Positions 61,501-64,000 of a stretch of DNA of 64,000 bases are shown here, in pieces. A model generated the notes under the pieces. The model made no database searches. It was not told the origin of the DNA and worked only from the letters and a program-made list of their open reading frames with translations. Each line of letters starts with the position of its first letter. Position 1 is the stretch's first letter. Position numbers and translations under genes: made by a program. Source of the DNA: Paramecium octaurelia (lineage: Eukaryota > Ciliophora > Oligohymenophorea > Peniculida > Parameciidae); NCBI GenBank assembly GCA_905182995.1, contig CAJJDP010000040.1, positions 342,607 to 406,606 of the forward strand, written 5' to 3'.

Positions 61501-64000
61501 TGATTCCATCTATGGTTACTGTAGTTTATCCATTAACAAATCCAGTACCAGTAATTGTAATAACTGCTTCTTCAGTAAATCTGCCTGAAGCTGGACTGAC
61601 AGCATTGACAATAGGAACACTACTTGAAGAGTAACTAACAGCATTTGATACTGCAGTAAGAGCTTATCCATTGACTGAGATTTCTGCACCACATGAAGTT
61701 GGAACAGAGTATGCATTATTGCTATTTGATAAAACCCAACCTTTCAATTCTATTTCTGCTAATTAACATGATGATCCAGTCGATCCTCTTGAATCAAACA
61801 ATCTGATTGCTTTAATGCCTGAAACATCGGTTGTTGGAACATAAATATTCCAACCGGTATGCACAGTCTAATCAACTGTTAGTAAAGTCTACCAATTAGT
61901 ACCATCTGTTGTGTATTGGAACACTGCATCTTTCAATTGAATTGCTGGTTTATCGATTCTTGGAATGTATCTCAATTAATGCAATTTCAAAACTCTATTT
62001 GCTCCAAAGTCGACTTGAATGTAACAATTTGAAGTGGCACTAGATACATAATAACTTGATTGAAGCAAATCAAAGAATTTACTAGCTGATGTTGCTGTAT
62101 CAGCCAACAAGGTAACTTCAGATGGTTTAATATACCTAGCAGGTTCTTACAAAGCAGGATATTGATTCAAAACTGAAGCTGTCAATAATTTTGGAGTTTC
62201 ACATGACAATGTTGAGTAGGTTGCACTTGTGATAGGGCAATCAAATCCACAAAGTTTTACTGAATTTTAATCCTTAACAGAGTCAAAACCAGCTCCAGTA
62301 AATGTTACTGATGCACCTCCTGCATATGAGACTGTTGGATTATTTGAGGTTGGTTGAGATGCACTGACAATTAATTTCTATTTGGTCACATCACTTATAT
62401 AAGCATATTTAGCATCCACCAAGAGGTTGATTGAATAGACTCCTGCTGGTAAACTTGAGAATGTAGCTGTGACGGAAGTATCAGATTAAGCTGAGACTGT
62501 TGCAGCTATCTTGTGACCCATATGTTCCAATGTAACAACTATTGTAGTACCAGTAAGTCTAACACCTGTGAATACAAGAGCAACATTTCCAGTTGTAGCC
62601 AAGTAGGCCTTTTGTGTAGAATCATAAGTAGCACCACTGATGGCTGTGAAGGTGGGAGAATTTGATGACTGATTAATTGATAAAGTAAATGAGGCTGTGA
62701 TAGGAACTGCTGAATTATTTTCAGAAGGTAATTGGGATAGTGTAACTGCTGCTGATGACCCTGATTATCTGGCCATTCTGCATTTGATTTAAATGCTGGA
62801 AACTACTTATAATTCAGTACACAATGTTGTTCCAATTTTAACACTTGGAGATTTGTCTGCATTAAATCCATATCCATTAATAGTCAGAAGTTACCCACCG
62901 ATGGATGCAGCATCAATCGATGTAATACTTAATCCAATTACTGTAACCCAGATCTTATCTGCATAGCCATTTTAAGTTAAAATATAAGTTGAGTACTATC
63001 CTTGAGGTAAATTTGGAATTGTATAAGTGAAGGAAGATCCAGAAATAGTAGCTGCAACTTTCGATGTGATTGGACCCTTGAATACTACTGATACTTCACT
63101 GGTTAATCCTGTTCCTGTCAATGTTTCTGTGTCTTATGGAGCATATGTCTTTTATTGACTTAAAACTATATCAGCAGATGAAAGCATATCTCTTCTGGGT
63201 GATTTACCAAGATTTAAAATATGATCATTTCCTTGTTTTTTTGTTTCTTCTGTCCATAAAAATCTCTTTCTCTAGACCAATTTTTAATAATCAGGTTTTT
63301 AATGATCGCTCTCTGTCAAAATTCTTGATCCAGTAAACTAAGTTGAAGATGCTGGGTAATCATTAATAACTGGAGTCAATGTATTATCATAAGTAAATTT
63401 ACAATTGTTAGTAGAATCAAGACATGTTGATTCAAGTGTTACTTATAAAGCTACGACAACTAATTAATCTGCAACACTGTAATATTCATTTTTTGCTGGG
63501 ACTGTGCAATAAATCACCTCACTTGTAAATCTACTTTCATCAATTTCACAAAGCCAATTTACAGCAATACCCACAAAAACTAGAGTTTCTCCCTTAACGA
63601 AATTAGATCCTGTAATTTTAATAACTGTTCCTCCAGCTTCAGATCCTTTTGCTTAACTAGTGCCATCTTCTAAAGTGACACTGGTAATTGGGATGATGTA
63701 CTTAAACAAGTTATCACCAGTATTTGCATATGAATTACCATAATCTTTCCTTGTAACAGTGACTAAATATTCGCCAGGCATTCCTCCTCTTAAATAAACT
63801 TTGATGGAAGTATTTGTAACTGAAATGACCTTAGCATTATAAGATTTGGTTCCTACTAAAGTGACTTTGATTTCATCGACAACAGTTCCGAAATTGGTTC
63901 CTGTGATTGTCATCTCTCCCTTGAATATTGGTGATTATGAATTGAATTCTAAGGATGAAATTTACATTCTCAAAGCATCATCATATGAAAATGAACTACT
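55501..64000 (-). CDS. Giant fibrocystin-L-like surface protein (5' partial)
   Basis: The frame enters from the right edge and ends at TGA 55501-55503, giving about 2825 residues with one sure intron (55950-55974). From the N-terminal side: several IPT/TIG immunoglobulin-like repeats (64000-62200; e.g. MTITGTNFG), a discoidin-like module (about 62170-61740), another TIG unit, a G8 domain (about 61360-61090; WGGYEYPGDGDSVIV), a parallel beta-helix region, a second G8 domain (about 58890-58600) and further beta-helix repeats. An Asn-rich linker, one membrane helix (TIVVAVICSVVGVSLIIAGL) and a 45-residue cytosolic tail close it. This order matches PKHD1L1/fibrocystin-L, a large type I ciliary or cell-surface glycoprotein. 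Its ligand in ciliates is unknown. The start codon is outside the window. Confidence 0.9.
55775..55935 (-). repeat. Asparagine-rich linker (AAT/AAC repeat)
   Basis: A low-complexity run of Asn codons broken by Gly, just outside the membrane helix of the giant surface protein. It probably forms a flexible stalk and, being a short trinucleotide repeat, may vary in length between strains. Confidence 0.8.

Noticed and set aside
63121-63340. Stretch of the giant surface protein unlike TIG repeats, considered as a retained internal eliminated sequence
   Set aside because: The frame stays open throughout and no pair of TA-bounded ends with the expected inverted consensus was found; a divergent linker is simpler.

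Overview
The window reads as macronuclear DNA of a ciliate, almost certainly a Paramecium. TAA and TAG must be read as glutamine and only TGA as stop. With that code and small GT..AG introns of about 20-30 bases, nearly every stretch resolves into long reading frames that match known families. The DNA is AT-rich, genes sit tens of bases apart on both strands, and no tRNA, rRNA, CRISPR array or intact mobile element was seen. All calls were made by reading both strands by eye; no database search was run.

Layout. 1-5766 (+): two tandem cyclic-nucleotide-gated type K+ channels, the first cut by the window edge. 6066-6551 (+): a small cyclin, then about 1 kb of poor sequence. 7563-14886 (+): two tandem long leucine-rich-repeat proteins. 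14976-19841: an unknown protein (-), asparaginyl-tRNA synthetase (+), a CK1-like pseudokinase (-) and an unknown protein (+). 19874-26459: a cytochrome P450 (-), a small protein (+), a type I membrane protein (-), a zinc-finger protein (+), a PFK-2/FBPase-2-like enzyme (-) and ribosomal protein eL43 (-). 26563-32037 (-): two more tandem K+ channels. 32225-35653 (+): a tiny membrane protein, an unknown protein and a multi-pass membrane protein. 35800-40198 (-): a DYRK kinase, a MYND-finger/Aurora-like kinase and a coiled-coil protein. 40234-46421 (+): a 1505-residue coiled-coil protein with beta-rich C-terminal part, and a second P450. 46728-47114 (-): a RanBP2-type zinc-finger protein. 47115-49364: AT-rich, gene-poor, holding a decayed tubby-like gene. 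49365-55019: PKA-type kinase (-), unknown Q-rich protein (+), SRPK-type kinase (+) and PDK1-like kinase (-). 55501 to the right edge (-): most of a giant fibrocystin-L-like surface protein with IPT/TIG repeats, two G8 domains and a C-terminal membrane anchor.

Themes. Excitability and second-messenger signalling dominate: four K+ channels with cyclic-nucleotide-binding regions and six kinase-fold genes. Tandem duplication explains the two channel pairs and the LRR pair. The main points for a second look are a CCHC-type Cys/His motif shared by all four channel tails, three enzymes or binding folds that lost key residues (CK1-like pseudokinase, PFK-2/FBPase-2 without the RHG histidine, eL43 with one of four zinc cysteines), a MYND-Aurora-like fusion, and divergent start codons only 14-35 bases apart.
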